A stretch of DNA of 64,000 nt, taken from NCBI GenBank assembly GCA_902806565.1, contig CADCXA010000059.1:124001-188000 (forward strand), given 5' to 3'. Positions 46,630 through 57,712 of this stretch are shown in pieces (the stretch's first letter is position 1; each line of letters begins with the position of its first letter). Below the pieces are notes generated by a model. That model made no database searches. It had not been told where the DNA came from and saw only the letters and a list, made by a program, of their open reading frames with translations. Made by a program: the position numbers and the translations under genes. This DNA comes from Hypoxylon rubiginosum. Its lineage: Eukaryota > Ascomycota > Sordariomycetes > Xylariales > Hypoxylaceae.

Positions 46630-48213
46630 TTATAACTTGCTGATGACATTGGATTCATGCCCACCTTCTATGAGAGGATGAACAGGCTCATCGCCAATTT
46701 CTTGCATCTTCTTCTCTAACATACGCGTCATGTCCTTCACAACCTGCTGATACTCAGGTTGGTGATACGCGTTGAAAAGTTCCAACGGATCGCGTTCGCA
46801 ATCAAACAGTTCCCATTCTTTCTCATCCTCCGCGCCGGGTCTCGCCCCAGCCATGCCCAAGTGCTCATTGTACCAGTAGATTAACTTGTATCTCTGGTCG
46901 CGCACGCCGTAGTGCGCTCTCGCCTCGTGGATAATGTCGTTATGCATCCAGTACCGATGATATGCGACCTGTTGCCAGTCTGCCGGTGTCTTACCGCGTA
47001 ACAACTCGCGGAACGACACCCCCTGCATGTAGTTGGGCATCGGTAGCCCCGCAAAGTCAAGCCAGGTCGCCGCGAAATCGACATTGCAGATAATATCGTC
47101 GCAGACGGATCCCTTGGCGATTTCGGCTGGGTACTTGATTAAGAACGGCATCTGGAAAGACTCCTCGTACATGAACCGTTTGTCGAACCACCCGTGCTCT
47201 CCAAGAAAGAAACCCTGGTCCGATGTGTATATTACGATGGTGTTGTCCGCGAGGCCATTCTGGTCGAGATAGTCCAGCATTCGTCCGACGTTATCATCAA
47301 CTGACTGGATGACGCGCAGGTATCGCTGCATATAGCGCTGGAACTTGAACTCGGCCAGCTCACCCCGGCTCTTAAAGGTAAACACGGTTCCATCATCTTT
47401 GTCAATTAATCTCGTCGCGTCGACCGGGACTTTTCTTTGGCTTGAACCGGATTCTTGCACTACTCGTGCGCCTACCCGGCTTCCACCATCTGGCTGGACA
47501 AGTCCGAGGTCCTGATAAGTCAGATCCTCCGCGACTCGCATCTTAGCCACCTTGGCCGCTCTCGCTCGGTTCTTGTAGTCATCCGTGAAGGTCTCGGGCA
47601 CTCGAATCGGCTTGTCGGCGTACAGGTGTTTATGCTTGTCGTCGCACTCCCAAGATCGGTGTGGAGCCTTGTGGTGACACATAACGAAGAAGGGCTTGCC
47701 CGTGTCGCGGTTTTCGGTGATGAAGTTCAGGCACTTGTCGGTTATTATATCCGTCACGTATCCTGGCTCGATCTTCTCGCCTTGCGGTTCGATAAATTCA
47801 GGGTCCCAATAGTCTCCTTGGCCGGGTAGGACAGACCAGTAGTCGAAACCCGTAGGCTCGTGTGCTGGACCTTCGCCCATGTGCCACTTTCCAACCATTG
47901 CGGTCTTGTAGCCTCCGGTCCGAAGATGCTTGGCAACATTCGGCAGGTGTTTATTAATATTGTCGTTGAGCGTCATCACTCCATTGACGTGGTTATGTGT
48001 ACCGGTCAAGATTGCCGCGCGAGAGGGTGTGCAGATCGAGTTCGTCACGTAGCAGTGGTTGAACTTCATACCTTCGGAAGCTAGTCTGTCAATGTTTGGA
48101 GTGTGGTTGATGCCGGCTCCGTAGCAACTTATCGCTTTAGAGGCATGGTCATCAGCCATGATGAAGATGATGTTGGGTCGTCGGGAACCCATGGTGAGCT
48201 CCCCTTCAACCAA
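46630..48213 (-). CDS. Type I sulfatase with C-terminal SKL
   Basis: This intronless 527-residue enzyme belongs to the formylglycine-dependent alkaline-phosphatase-superfamily sulfatases, which hydrolyse sulfate esters. The metal-binding start is NIIFIMADDH (Asp21, Asp22). The modification motif is CTPSRAAILTG with Cys61, the residue converted to formylglycine. GYKTAMVGKWHMG, the HHKAPHRSWE block and TSDQGFFLGEHGWFDKR complete the active site. The C-terminus has the usual ELFDCERDPLELFN. No signal peptide is seen, and the last three residues are SKL, a canonical peroxisomal PTS1. Met8 is an alternative start. The lack of introns and close similarity in style to bacterial sulfatases suggest ancient transfer, not proven here. 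It is divergent from the sugar transporter. Confidence 0.92.
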   Translation of the reverse strand: MVEGELTMGSRRPNIIFIMADDHASKAISCYGAGINHTPNIDRLASEGMKFNHCYVTNSICTPSRAAILTGTHNHVNGVMTLNDNINKHLPNVAKHLRTGGYKTAMVGKWHMGEGPAHEPTGFDYWSVLPGQGDYWDPEFIEPQGEKIEPGYVTDIITDKCLNFITENRDTGKPFFVMCHHKAPHRSWECDDKHKHLYADKPIRVPETFTDDYKNRARAAKVAKMRVAEDLTYQDLGLVQPDGGSRVGARVVQESGSSQRKVPVDATRLIDKDDGTVFTFKSRGELAEFKFQRYMQRYLRVIQSVDDNVGRMLDYLDQNGLADNTIVIYTSDQGFFLGEHGWFDKRFMYEESFQMPFLIKYPAEIAKGSVCDDIICNVDFAATWLDFAGLPMPNYMQGVSFRELLRGKTPADWQQVAYHRYWMHNDIIHEARAHYGVRDQRYKLIYWYNEHLGMAGARPGAEDEKEWELFDCERDPLELFNAYHQPEYQQVVKDMTRMLEKKMQEIGDEPVHPLIEGGHESNVISKL

Positions 48214-49172
48214 GCTTGAATGATAATGTATTGTCTAGTAGGACGAACTATGATCGTGGGAGTAGTAGTGAGGGAGAAAAGGCGGCTATCTTTCTTTATG
48301 AAATATGTGAATTTGCATCTCCAATGCAGCAAAAACGTGAGAAGCTACCTGCTCCGAATTCTCGGCCAAACCATACAGCAAGTCGAGCTAACTCCTATAT
48401 GCAGAATATCTACTACCCCTCCTACTCTTACTGGTCCTTTGGTCATCACTTTTGGGCCTATACTCCTACGATAATATGCAGTACCTAGCTGTATCGCGAC
48501 ATCGCCCGTCAAGATGCCCACGATCGGGGCAAATATGTGGACTCAGCCATCCGAGTACCGAGTACTAGTTCGGTAGTCGGCCCCGTTTCTATATTGGGTC
48601 TAGAGGCTCTAGTAGATGGTCAATATTTCGTACCTAACCAAGAATCCAGCTCCCCGACCGACAGCCGAGTTCCATTCCTTTGGGATAGATCCACCTACCG
48701 AACGGCTGAACGGCGTCGAGGACTAGGCCAATCCAGGACAAATGACCCTGGAAATAACTAACCCACCATCTCTAACCAACTCTCGTCTAAGTTACTCCGA
48801 CTCGTGGGGAAGCAGAGATTCTGCCAAGTGCTTTGGTATCCATCCCCGCTCCTGATAGGCCATTCAGGTCCTCCCCCATGGGGTAAGCTAGAAGAAAACG
48901 GTACAGGAGGTGTACGAATCGAGGAAGCTCAACCATTTGTTACGAACCGTGGCCATGCTTGTGTGATGATGTAGACGCGGTCTCGATCAAAATAGTTCCC
49001 TTCCAACAACACATCTAGGCCGGCATATAACGAGAGCGGCGAGTGTCTAGAAGTATTATATTCGCTTGAGTCCTCAGTCTCCCCTAGGTCATTATCATTT
49101 CGTTCTTACAATCCAATCCCAGGCCACACAAGATCGATCATTGCCTCCCTTGTTATAGAACGCACATCGAAG
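48214..49172. other. Shared divergent promoter of sulfatase and sugar transporter
   Basis: The 959-bp spacer between two divergent starts is the natural place for co-regulatory sites. CGG/CCG triplets of the sort bound by Zn2Cys6 proteins occur, but I cannot single out a repeated operator by eye. No gene is seen. Confidence 0.5.
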
Positions 49173-51062
49173 ATGTCTAAAGCTCTAGGCACCTTCAGGG
49201 CCTTCTATCTAGTCGCACTCTGTTGCGTCGGATCTTTTCTGTTTGCTTATGACACTGGAATCGTCGGTGGCATCCTCACTTTTTCCAGTTTCCAAGCGGA
49301 CTTCCGATATGGCCCAGCTCAAAAGGCCACTGTCGGTTCGAACTCGACAAGTTTATTGCAAGCCGGAGGTATGGTGACACATCAATTAAGACCTTCAACA
49401 AGTAGCAGATACTAATAGATTGCTCTGCATGTTAGCTTTCTTCTCGTGCTTCTTCGTCTGGCCCTTTACAGCAAAGTTCGGCCGTCGTCTATCCTTAGTG
49501 CTCGCATCGATAATATTCTGCATAGGCGCTATCGTGCAGACTATCAACACGCACTCCTTAGGCGCCTTTTACGGTGCTCGTGTCGTTAGCGGCATTGGCG
49601 TCGGTATGGCGACGGTCATCATTCCCATGTACTCGGCCGAGATGGCCCCTAAGAACATCCGTGGCATGCTCGGTAGCATGTTTCAATTATTCTTTACCCT
49701 CGGTGTCATGACCTCGTATTGGATCGACTATGCCGTGTCCAAGCACATGCAACCATCGACTGCTCAGTGGCAGATCCCCGTCGGACTCCAGCTCGCTCCA
49801 GGGGGTATTCTAGGACTTGGGATGCTACTCACCAAAGAGAGTCCTAGATGGCTCGCAAAGAAGGGAAGAAGGGAGGAGGCAATGAAATCGCTAACATGGA
49901 TCAGAGGGGGGGCGAGCCCTGAAGTGGATGAAGAGTGAGGAACTGATATAGCCTACCCACTAGGTCTATGCTTCAGACGCTGTGCTGACTTGAGAATTAA
50001 TAGGTTCGCAGAAATCTTAGCCAGCATCGAGCAAGAGGAACGTGTTACGAATGGTGTCACTTGGAAAGAACTTATCTTGCCAGTCAACCGCATGCGCGTT
50101 TTCCTTATTATTGCCCTCCAAATCGGTACCTATCTTGCACCCTGCTCATATTTGTGTCTATGGTTAGCCTAACCTCTGTGCTGCAGGTGTTCAACTTACC
50201 GGCAACACGTCGTTGGCTTACTGTGAGTACTCTTGCTTCACGTAACATCAACCTGTGCCATATTACCCCTTAAAGTTGAGTGAAGTCTCCAGCTAATAGC
50301 GTTTTAGACGCTCCCCAGGTCTTCACTGCTGTTGGTGCAGGAGAGAACACCCTCTTGATCACGGGCTTCTTCGGCCTTGTTAAAGTCATTTCGTGCCTAT
50401 TCTTCTTGCTCTTCCTCGTTGAGCGTATCGGCCGACGCGGGTCTCTCCTCGGCGGCGCGTTTCTCATGGGCACCTATATGCTGATCATAGCCGTCCTTAC
50501 TGCTACCCATCCACCTTCAGCTAGCCAGGGCCTCACATCCACCGGTATTGCATCCTTGACGATGGTTTACTTGGAGGCCATGAGCTATAATATCTCTTGG
50601 GGTCCCGTACCATGGGTAGGTCGAATCTCTCGTGCGAGTGGACACGACTAGAGAAACTGATTGGGACTCCCAGGTTTATATGTCTGAAATCTTTCCGAGT
50701 CGCATTCGTGAAGCCGGTGTCGCAATCGGGACCTCGACGCAATGGTTATTCAACTTCGTCTTCTCACAGGTCACACCCCACGCAATCGAGAACTTGGGAT
50801 GGCGAACATTCTTGATGTTCTGTATATTCAATTATGCCCTTGTTGTGTTCGCCTGGTTCTTCATCAAGGAGACGAAGGGCAAATCTCTTGAGGAGATGGA
50901 AGCCTGTAAGTTACTACCTGCGCAGTCTAGATATAGGGCTGCTAACCTCAGTTTACAGTATTCGGTGCAACAGCTACCACAATCGATGTCGAGGCGGTAC
51001 ATGATAAGGCGAGACACGTTGATGTTATGCAAGTTCAGGCAACCCATGACAAGAAGCGTTGA
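49173..51062 (+). CDS. MFS sugar transporter (SP family)
   Basis: The model is join(49173-49368, 49436-49934, 50004-50125, 50187-50222, 50308-50615, 50674-50905, 50959-51062), 498 residues with seven exons in consistent phase. It should be a plasma-membrane H+ symporter for a sugar or related compound. Family marks are FLFAYDTGIVGGIL in helix 1, KFGRRLSLV, GIGVGMATVIIPMYSAEMAP, KESPRWLAKKGR, and GVQLTGNTSLAYYAPQVF, which is rebuilt across the 36-nt exon 4. ERIGRRG, WGPVPWVYMSEIFPSRIREAG and FIKETKGKSLEEME complete the set. The many introns contrast with the intronless sulfatase beside it. The substrate is unknown. Confidence 0.9.
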
Positions 51063-51363
51063 GATAATTTATGAGGAACGACGCTGCTACTCAGTACATG
51101 GCAAGGTAGTTGTGAATAATGTTGACGGACAATGACTCTGCCCATTAGTTCCCATCGGTACTGGTAAGACGTATTCATGTTCATAGCAAGATTAAGCCTA
51201 AGGCTCATATATATCCTAGTTCTGGCCCTGTCCGAACGAAACTTGCACCTTAACTTGCTAGGAGCTCCAAGTATACATAGAAAAAGAAATTCTCTATGCC
51301 AGATATAACCCCTATCCAGGCTCATCCACCTAACCCCTATTTAGAAACTTGAGCAAGATACCT
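51063..51363. other. Short intergenic between convergent genes
   Basis: This 3' spacer shows no feature. Confidence 0.6.
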
Positions 51364-54300
51364 TCATAGAGACATCTCAATCATAGGCGTAATCCCACTC
51401 ATCACAGCCAAGTCCAGTATCAAGTCTCTGCACGCCATGTGCCCGTTCCCCTCAGCTAGCTCCATCGCCCTACGGCATTCCTCGATTGGGAAACCAAACC
51501 CGGCACTCGCATTCCAAAGAAACTGGGTCATATCCACCCGGCCATGCTCTGCAGCGCATTCGATGAGTGACTGCCCGTTATATGTAGACGGAGGGCTATA
51601 TAACGAGGCACCATTGTCGAGCAAAAGTGCGGCAATGTTGCAATTTCCACTCATGGCTGCACATTGCAGGGCCGTTGCGCCCCAACGCTCCGCTGCTTTG
51701 TCATTGGCGTTTGCCCCTTTTTGCAGCAACAGTTCGACAATGTCAAGACTGCCATGTTCCGCGGCAGCTTGCAACGGAGTCCGTTTTATCCCATGGATAG
51801 CCTCTTTGTTGATATCCGCTCCTTGACTTATAAGGAATTGGACCATGCTGCTGTTTCTTGCTCGAATTGCGATTAGAATCGCCGTCCTATTGACCCGTCG
51901 CCCGTTTCTGGCTTTGCCGATATCCGCGATCTGATCGATATTACAACCTGCATCGAGGAGTCTTCTAGTCAACGAGAAGTCAGAGCAGCCACTTGACGCA
52001 TCCCTTTGGACTGCTAAACCTAGTGGCGAATGTGAATTGTTATCTTGAGTCATCTGCCAAGATTTGAAATCAATCGCTGTGCAAGCAAGAAGCAGTCCCA
52101 AAGCATCAATGTTGCTGGGATGTTGTCTGATTGCTTTTCTGACAGCCTCTGTTCCGAATGATCTGATGGGCGTCTTTGTTGGTGGGATGTGCTTCAGCAG
52201 TATGCGTAGCAAATCACTATTATCTCCATCTACGGCATGTTCAAGCGCAGAACCATTCATCACCTCAGCTCCAGATTCCAGCAGGTAGTCCAGCATCGCA
52301 ATATCACCCCGCCTAGTTGCTAATATTGCGAGCGCAGACAAGGTCTCACTTGTGAATCGGCCTGATCGGCAAAGATACTCGAAAATACCCGCATCTTCTG
52401 ACATTAAATCATCGTTATTATCTTCATCGACATAGTAAATATTAGAATCTGGGAAAGTCGACATCAAATCGTTGAGAACTGACTGTTCACCCCATTTGTA
52501 CGCTTCGATGAAGAAATCCGGTTCACCGGTATGATGCTCTGCTCCAACATCAAGCAGTAGACGAACAATGCTTTCTCGTCGATTCTCGATTGCTTCCAAC
52601 AGTGCATTTCCCATTTCAGATCCTGTCGCTTTGGGGTGATGTAATAATAGCTTCTTCACGTACTCAATATTTCCCACTCTAGACGCAGCAGCAATGTCCA
52701 ATGCAAATCGACCGTGTCTCTTGTCAAGGTTCTCAAGCGCACCTCTATTTTCAAGCCTTCTGATGAGCACATCATCTCCCGAACTGATTGCCTCAGCTAG
52801 TGGTGTTGTATTCCCGGTGCCAGTTCCACCTATACCTGCGGGTATAACTTGGCTGATATTAAGCTTTTGAGCAAGCACGAATTCTATGAGTTCGTGGTTG
52901 CTACTCCTAATGGCCGCGCAGAGGATTTGAGTTGGAGACTTCGCATGTTGGAAAAGGCTTTGAACGAGTTTGATATAACCTTTTCCGGCTCCAATGACGA
53001 TCGCTTGATCCAACTGTGCCGAGAAGCGACTCAAGCATTGTTTGCAGCCGGTCTGCTCACAATTCAATACAATCTTAGCGATTGCTTCCGTAGCCTCTTT
53101 TTCTGCAAGTTCTTCTACGATATAGCTCAAGATATGGTACCTTCTAAAAACCTCAGAATGATCTGACGGTGCAAGCTTGTACAAAAGCTTTTTCGCCAGA
53201 TTCATCCTGACAAATCTGTGGAGTGCGCGATATATGCATGAGCCACGGATTTTCGCACCGGCTTCAATCAGAAGATCTACAACCTCTAGATATTCCGACG
53301 AGAACGTGCTATGATTACGCTTCGTTCTATCCGCTGGGCAGATCCCTATTATCAAAAGCCCCAGAACTCCTTCGATGGGAATTCCGTCAGAAGCTTCTTT
53401 TTCGCTGCGTAACGTCTTGTTGACTTTAGGTTTGAATTGAAGTAGTTCCTTGACCACTTTCAGTCGCTGGAGCTCAGCAGCTCGTTCCAGAGGAGTGTAT
53501 TTTTCACCATCGACGATGTAGTATGTCTTGTCAACGTTCACTAGGCCTGTTTTGAGAAAGAACCTCGTCGCATTGTGATCGTCAGACTCAATTGCTGCTC
53601 GAAATAGGTTTTCTGCGAGGCTCTTCACAACATGACCTGGGTTATCCCGAAATAGACGACCTAACAGCGAGGTAGTGCTGCTGTTGAGAAACCTGAAGAT
53701 GGTTTGCATCGGTACGCCATCCAAACCCACGAATCCATTCGCGCTTGAATATAAAAGAAGTCGATGCAGTTCAACCTCCTTGATCATCTGTGGGGGTTCG
53801 CCCTGTGGAACTCTCGGTAGAATGGTGTGTAGTGTTTGTAATTTAAGCCACGCGTGCTCGAGGTTTTCGGGAAAAGTCTTTCCATTCTCTTGTGTCATAA
53901 CGGTGGCGGCCTCGGTGGCGAACATATTTGCTAATCTCTGGACTCTAGAGAATAGACCGGATTCTTGCATTGGAGACGGGGAAGTGGCTAATTGCAGCCG
54001 TTTCAACGCCAAATCGCGCTCAAACTGCGCGAAAGGCAAATCATTCAAGTACGATGTCGCAGGAAGACGTTGAACCAGCTCAGGTAGCAGAGGGGAAGAG
54101 ATGACCAATTCCAGGTCGGGAAATGTGTTATCCGCGTAAAGTTCAGCATTATTCGCATACGGTTCATACTGCACGAATGTCTGGGGAACCTCGGCTTCAT
54201 ACTCAACAAGCGAGAAGTCCGTGGGCTGCACCGCGCCTTCGTTCCCATTTGCGGTGAACCAATTGGCGGATATGAGGCTAGGGGTAAATGATTGGAATAG

Positions 54301-54894
54301 AGGAGATGCCACGCCATGCTCCTGCTCCTGTGTGCTAGAACTGGTTTGAGGCTGACTGGCGGTAACATCTCCATCGACCAGGGCTGTGTATTGAGACCAC
54401 TGACCGCTCGAGTCCTGAATCTCGATCACAGCGTCACTGGTATCTTCATTGCTTGTGGTATCGTCGTGTGAGTCCGCCTCTACTCGAGGACGCTTCCTGG
54501 AGTTCCCATTGGCTTGGCAGTATCGCCTTGCTCGACGAACTTTCTTCATTGACACGACATGATCTGACACGAGCACTCTAGAATTGACGCCATGAGAGGC
54601 CAATGAATCCATCGTCTGGAGTACTCTTTCCCATTCGTGCATTCTCAAGTTCTTGCGAGCCTTCCAAACCCTGAGTTGCGCCTCGAACTGAGAGATACTG
54701 TATAAAAAATGTTGTTAGAATGTTCCATCCAATACTCAAGAAAGGTGGTCTTACGTAGCAGTAAATCCATGGTCATGATCCATGGTTTCGATTAGCTTCT
54801 CCATGGGAAGATCACAATCCAGGTATAGATTCAAGATCGTGTCTTTATGTTCGTCCCAGTGACTTTGGGGGATCTTGCGTGTTTTAGTGGCCAT
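51364..54894 (-). CDS. Clr5-domain ankyrin-repeat protein, 1,157 residues
   Basis: The model is complement(51364-54697, 54755-54894) with one 57-bp intron. The N-terminus is a Clr5 domain: IPQSHWDEHKDTILNLYLDC then HGFTAT before the intron and ISQFEAQLRVWKARKNLR after it, a helical module found at the start of many fungal ankyrin proteins. A basic patch (KKVRRARRY) and a disordered acidic stretch follow. The C-terminal half carries many ankyrin units, clearest near the end: KRTPLQAAAEHGSLDIVELL, GATALQCAAMSGNCNIAALL and GQSLIECAAEHGRVDM. The last residues are hydrophobic. It is presumably a protein-interaction scaffold; no enzyme domain is seen. Such genes are abundant and variable in Pezizomycotina. 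Confidence 0.85.
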
Positions 54895-55965
54895 GTCTGC
54901 TGACAGAAAAACGTAATATAGGGGTACTGTTTTGTGTCGATTTCAGCATGGTACAGTAAAGAAAAAAGGACGTCAGGCCGAACGAATCTGTAGTCCCATG
55001 CTCTCTTTCATATACCTACCGGACTAGCACCTACCCATTTCTTACTTTACTAAAACCTGTCAGAGATATCGACAGCCTGCTGCAAATCGTGGCTTCTGGC
55101 TAACGATAGGATAACAGTACGTAGCTTATGCGCCAATCAATATCCCTTTACGCCTGAGCTTGATATGATTTTGTCCGGCTTTGCGCAATCTCATGTTGTG
55201 TCACACACCCTCAAGGACTTTTTATCCAGGCTTTGCTCCATCAACAATCCTGCCTTAGACACAGGTTTTGTCACCGAAATCTTCCAGGCAGCACCGCCCT
55301 GATCACGGTGGGATGTAATGCATAACTCATGCACGTGGGAAGCAGGCTCTGCCCAAAAGGCCCACAAGTATACCTCTCGTCCGGCAGCGCACCTATATAC
55401 TGCAATGAATGACTTCTCCATTTGGTTATAATTGTAGAATACAGCATGCACTTACACCCGTGTCCGTCCGTGTTGCCGATTGCAGAAGGCGACGTCTCAA
55501 AACAGGGACTCCCCGGTACATTTGAAACTAATTGGGATTTTTGACAATTCCCAAACCTCGTCGTCTCTTGTTCATCGTCGCGTTCCTATAAATATCAGCA
55601 TCAGTCATCTCCCCCACCGGACATCCGCCAAGATAGCATTATCCGGTGCCCAAATTCCGTGCTGGGCGCCACTATCGATACACCACGCCTCGTCTTCGCG
55701 CTCGGACTTGTAGTTGTCGGTTCTGATGTGATATTTCTGGCCAAGCGCCTTCGTCTCTGGTAGGGGCAGATAATACGGCTACTTGTTGTCGAGATCTTAG
55801 ATTTGCAAGCACTCCTTGAAAGCTACCTAGGAAAACTTGGCATATAAGCTATCTTATGCAAAGGTAGGTATTTACAGGCTAATTGGGTGAGGGTTGGAAG
55901 CGAATGTTAGTGTAGACGGTAGAAAATTATACGGTATATATTTTCTTTGAGTAGCCTTATACATC
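54895..55965. other. Intergenic, about 1.1 kb
   Basis: It contains the Clr5-ankyrin promoter and the 3' flank of the rhodopsin-type gene. An 86-codon frame on the minus strand (55191-55451) is not supported by any recognised family. Confidence 0.55.
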
Positions 55966-57275
55966 TCACCTACAATTCTCCATATCGTAAGGCAGACCAT
56001 TCCAGTTAGATACAATTTGTTCGTTATCCTCTCTATGGGAGCTGTCAATTTCCCATTCTCGAGTGACGGTAATAGTATTTTCATCTCCTATATTCTCAGC
56101 CAGTGAAGCTCTAGAGGGGATAGTCGAAAGGAGGATTCCATCGCTAAGTCGCACAGATCTACCATTACTTATGCTTTTATTGGCGGAAGAGGGCTTGCGA
56201 TCTCGGCTCGTAGTGGCGTTGGAGTTGGAGAAACTACCCCTTGTAAAAGCCTGCTTGGTCCGATCGAGCGGCCTCGAATTGAGAATCATGTTGAAAGCTG
56301 GCTTCATCACCGGAAGGGACGCGTTAATTACACCAAGGGTTGGCTCTAGGATGGAGAATATGCTGATTGTTGTTGAACTATAAGTCACGTCGTTCAAGTC
56401 CCAGTTATGGAGGTAGATGACCCTTAATAACGACAGGACGCAAATACTAAGGGGAAGATGGTCAGTAATGACTAGCATCTCTGCCACTAATTCTGGCTGA
56501 GAGATAGTTACTTACAGCGCCCCAAGGCTGAACATTGCGACAACAGTTAACCTCCTAAACAGCGACATACGTAATTTAAGTAGCTTCGGCATCGGTAGTG
56601 CTACGATGAAGGCGTCAAGTACAAGATTGGTGATGCCAGCAACTAGATAGGCAGTATTCTGCCCTTCACATCTTCCTCCGGGTATGGTTTTATCCCAATT
56701 ATAGTCCACAGGGTTGCAAAGCAGAAAGCCCTCTAGAATAACAACAATAAGATATGCCATACTAAGCGCCATAGCCGCATAGCATTTATAAGCCAGCGTT
56801 TTATTTGGGAAGAGGACCGTATAGAGTGAGAGAATCGAGAACTTGACACAAGTATTCGCGGCCGCCCAGAGCAATTGCCCCGAAATGTTCATCTATATTC
56901 CGAAGCTTGTTAGTCGAGGTACTTGTGCATCTTGGATGTTGCCGTACCTTCATGAATAAGGTCAGGGTGTCCGGCGTAAGATCAGTAACATGGTATCCCA
57001 AGCCTGCGAGGAAGCTGGCTAATCACAGTATATTAGCAACTGTGCCCCAATTCGACACCTTGATATGGATTCAACGCCTCACCTACAACCGAGCCTGAGA
57101 CCAGGGCAGTGGCGAACACCATTGCAGCAATTGCCATGTAATCGTTAAAGGCAAGAGGCGTTTTTATCACACGCCTTGCCCAGACGCGGAGCACAATCGC
57201 CACCAGGGAAAAGGTGATGAGAATGATTCCCACCACCGTCACTTGCAGCCCGCCTAAAGCAAGCGGCATCGCCAT
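55966..57275 (-). CDS. Fungal rhodopsin-type seven-helix membrane protein
   Basis: The model is complement(55966-56446, 56516-56892, 56948-57018, 57083-57275), 373 residues with four exons in phase. It belongs to the large fungal family of PTH11-like integral membrane proteins (rhodopsin domain) thought to sense surface or extracellular cues through the plasma membrane. Helix 1 is VTVVGIILITFSLVAIVLRV, and NDYMAIAAMVFA is the conserved start of helix 2. NTCVKFSILSLYTVLFP, ILEGFLLCNPVDYNWDK, GRCEGQNTAYLVAGITNLVL and DAFIVALPMPKLLKLRM are typical blocks. The C-terminal tail of about 100 residues is Ser/Arg-rich and cytosolic, with no CFEM domain at the N-terminus. It lies divergent from the GMC oxidoreductase. 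Confidence 0.88.
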
Positions 57276-57712
57276 TCGATATGGGGTAGGGCGGGATTGA
57301 TCTCCAGGCCCGAATTAAGAGTCGTGTCATCGAGAGATGATGATTTGGCAGTGCTAAAATGATGGCGTAGGAAAAAACCGCTATGGCTATTGTCTTTCCT
57401 GCACACCCCAAATCCTACATCTGATATTGGGAACAAAGACCCCAAACAAAGCCTTTAGCAGACACTATACGCCGTTTTGCGAAAAGCGCAATAAAATAAC
57501 TACCTTAAAGGTACATTGACTATGTACTTGTTACGCCGCATGTAGAAGCTAAGGGTCCATAGAATGCCAGGAGTGATCTGTTATATATGGTACTTCCGCT
57601 GCCCCTATGCTAGAAATTGACACAAAATCTAAATTCCTCCTCCATTTTTTAAAGGCTTGATCAATTCGAACCTGCTTTCAGTTTTCTTACTCTCTAATGA
57701 GGTCCTGGAAGC
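57276..57712. other. Divergent promoter, rhodopsin-type gene and GMC oxidoreductase
   Basis: This 437-bp spacer lies between two start codons in opposite directions, so the two genes share regulatory DNA. No other feature is seen. Confidence 0.6.

Noticed and set aside
55191..55451. 86-codon minus-strand frame with a sensible-looking sequence
   Set aside because: No family recognised, no clear start context or splice partners; kept as non-coding.
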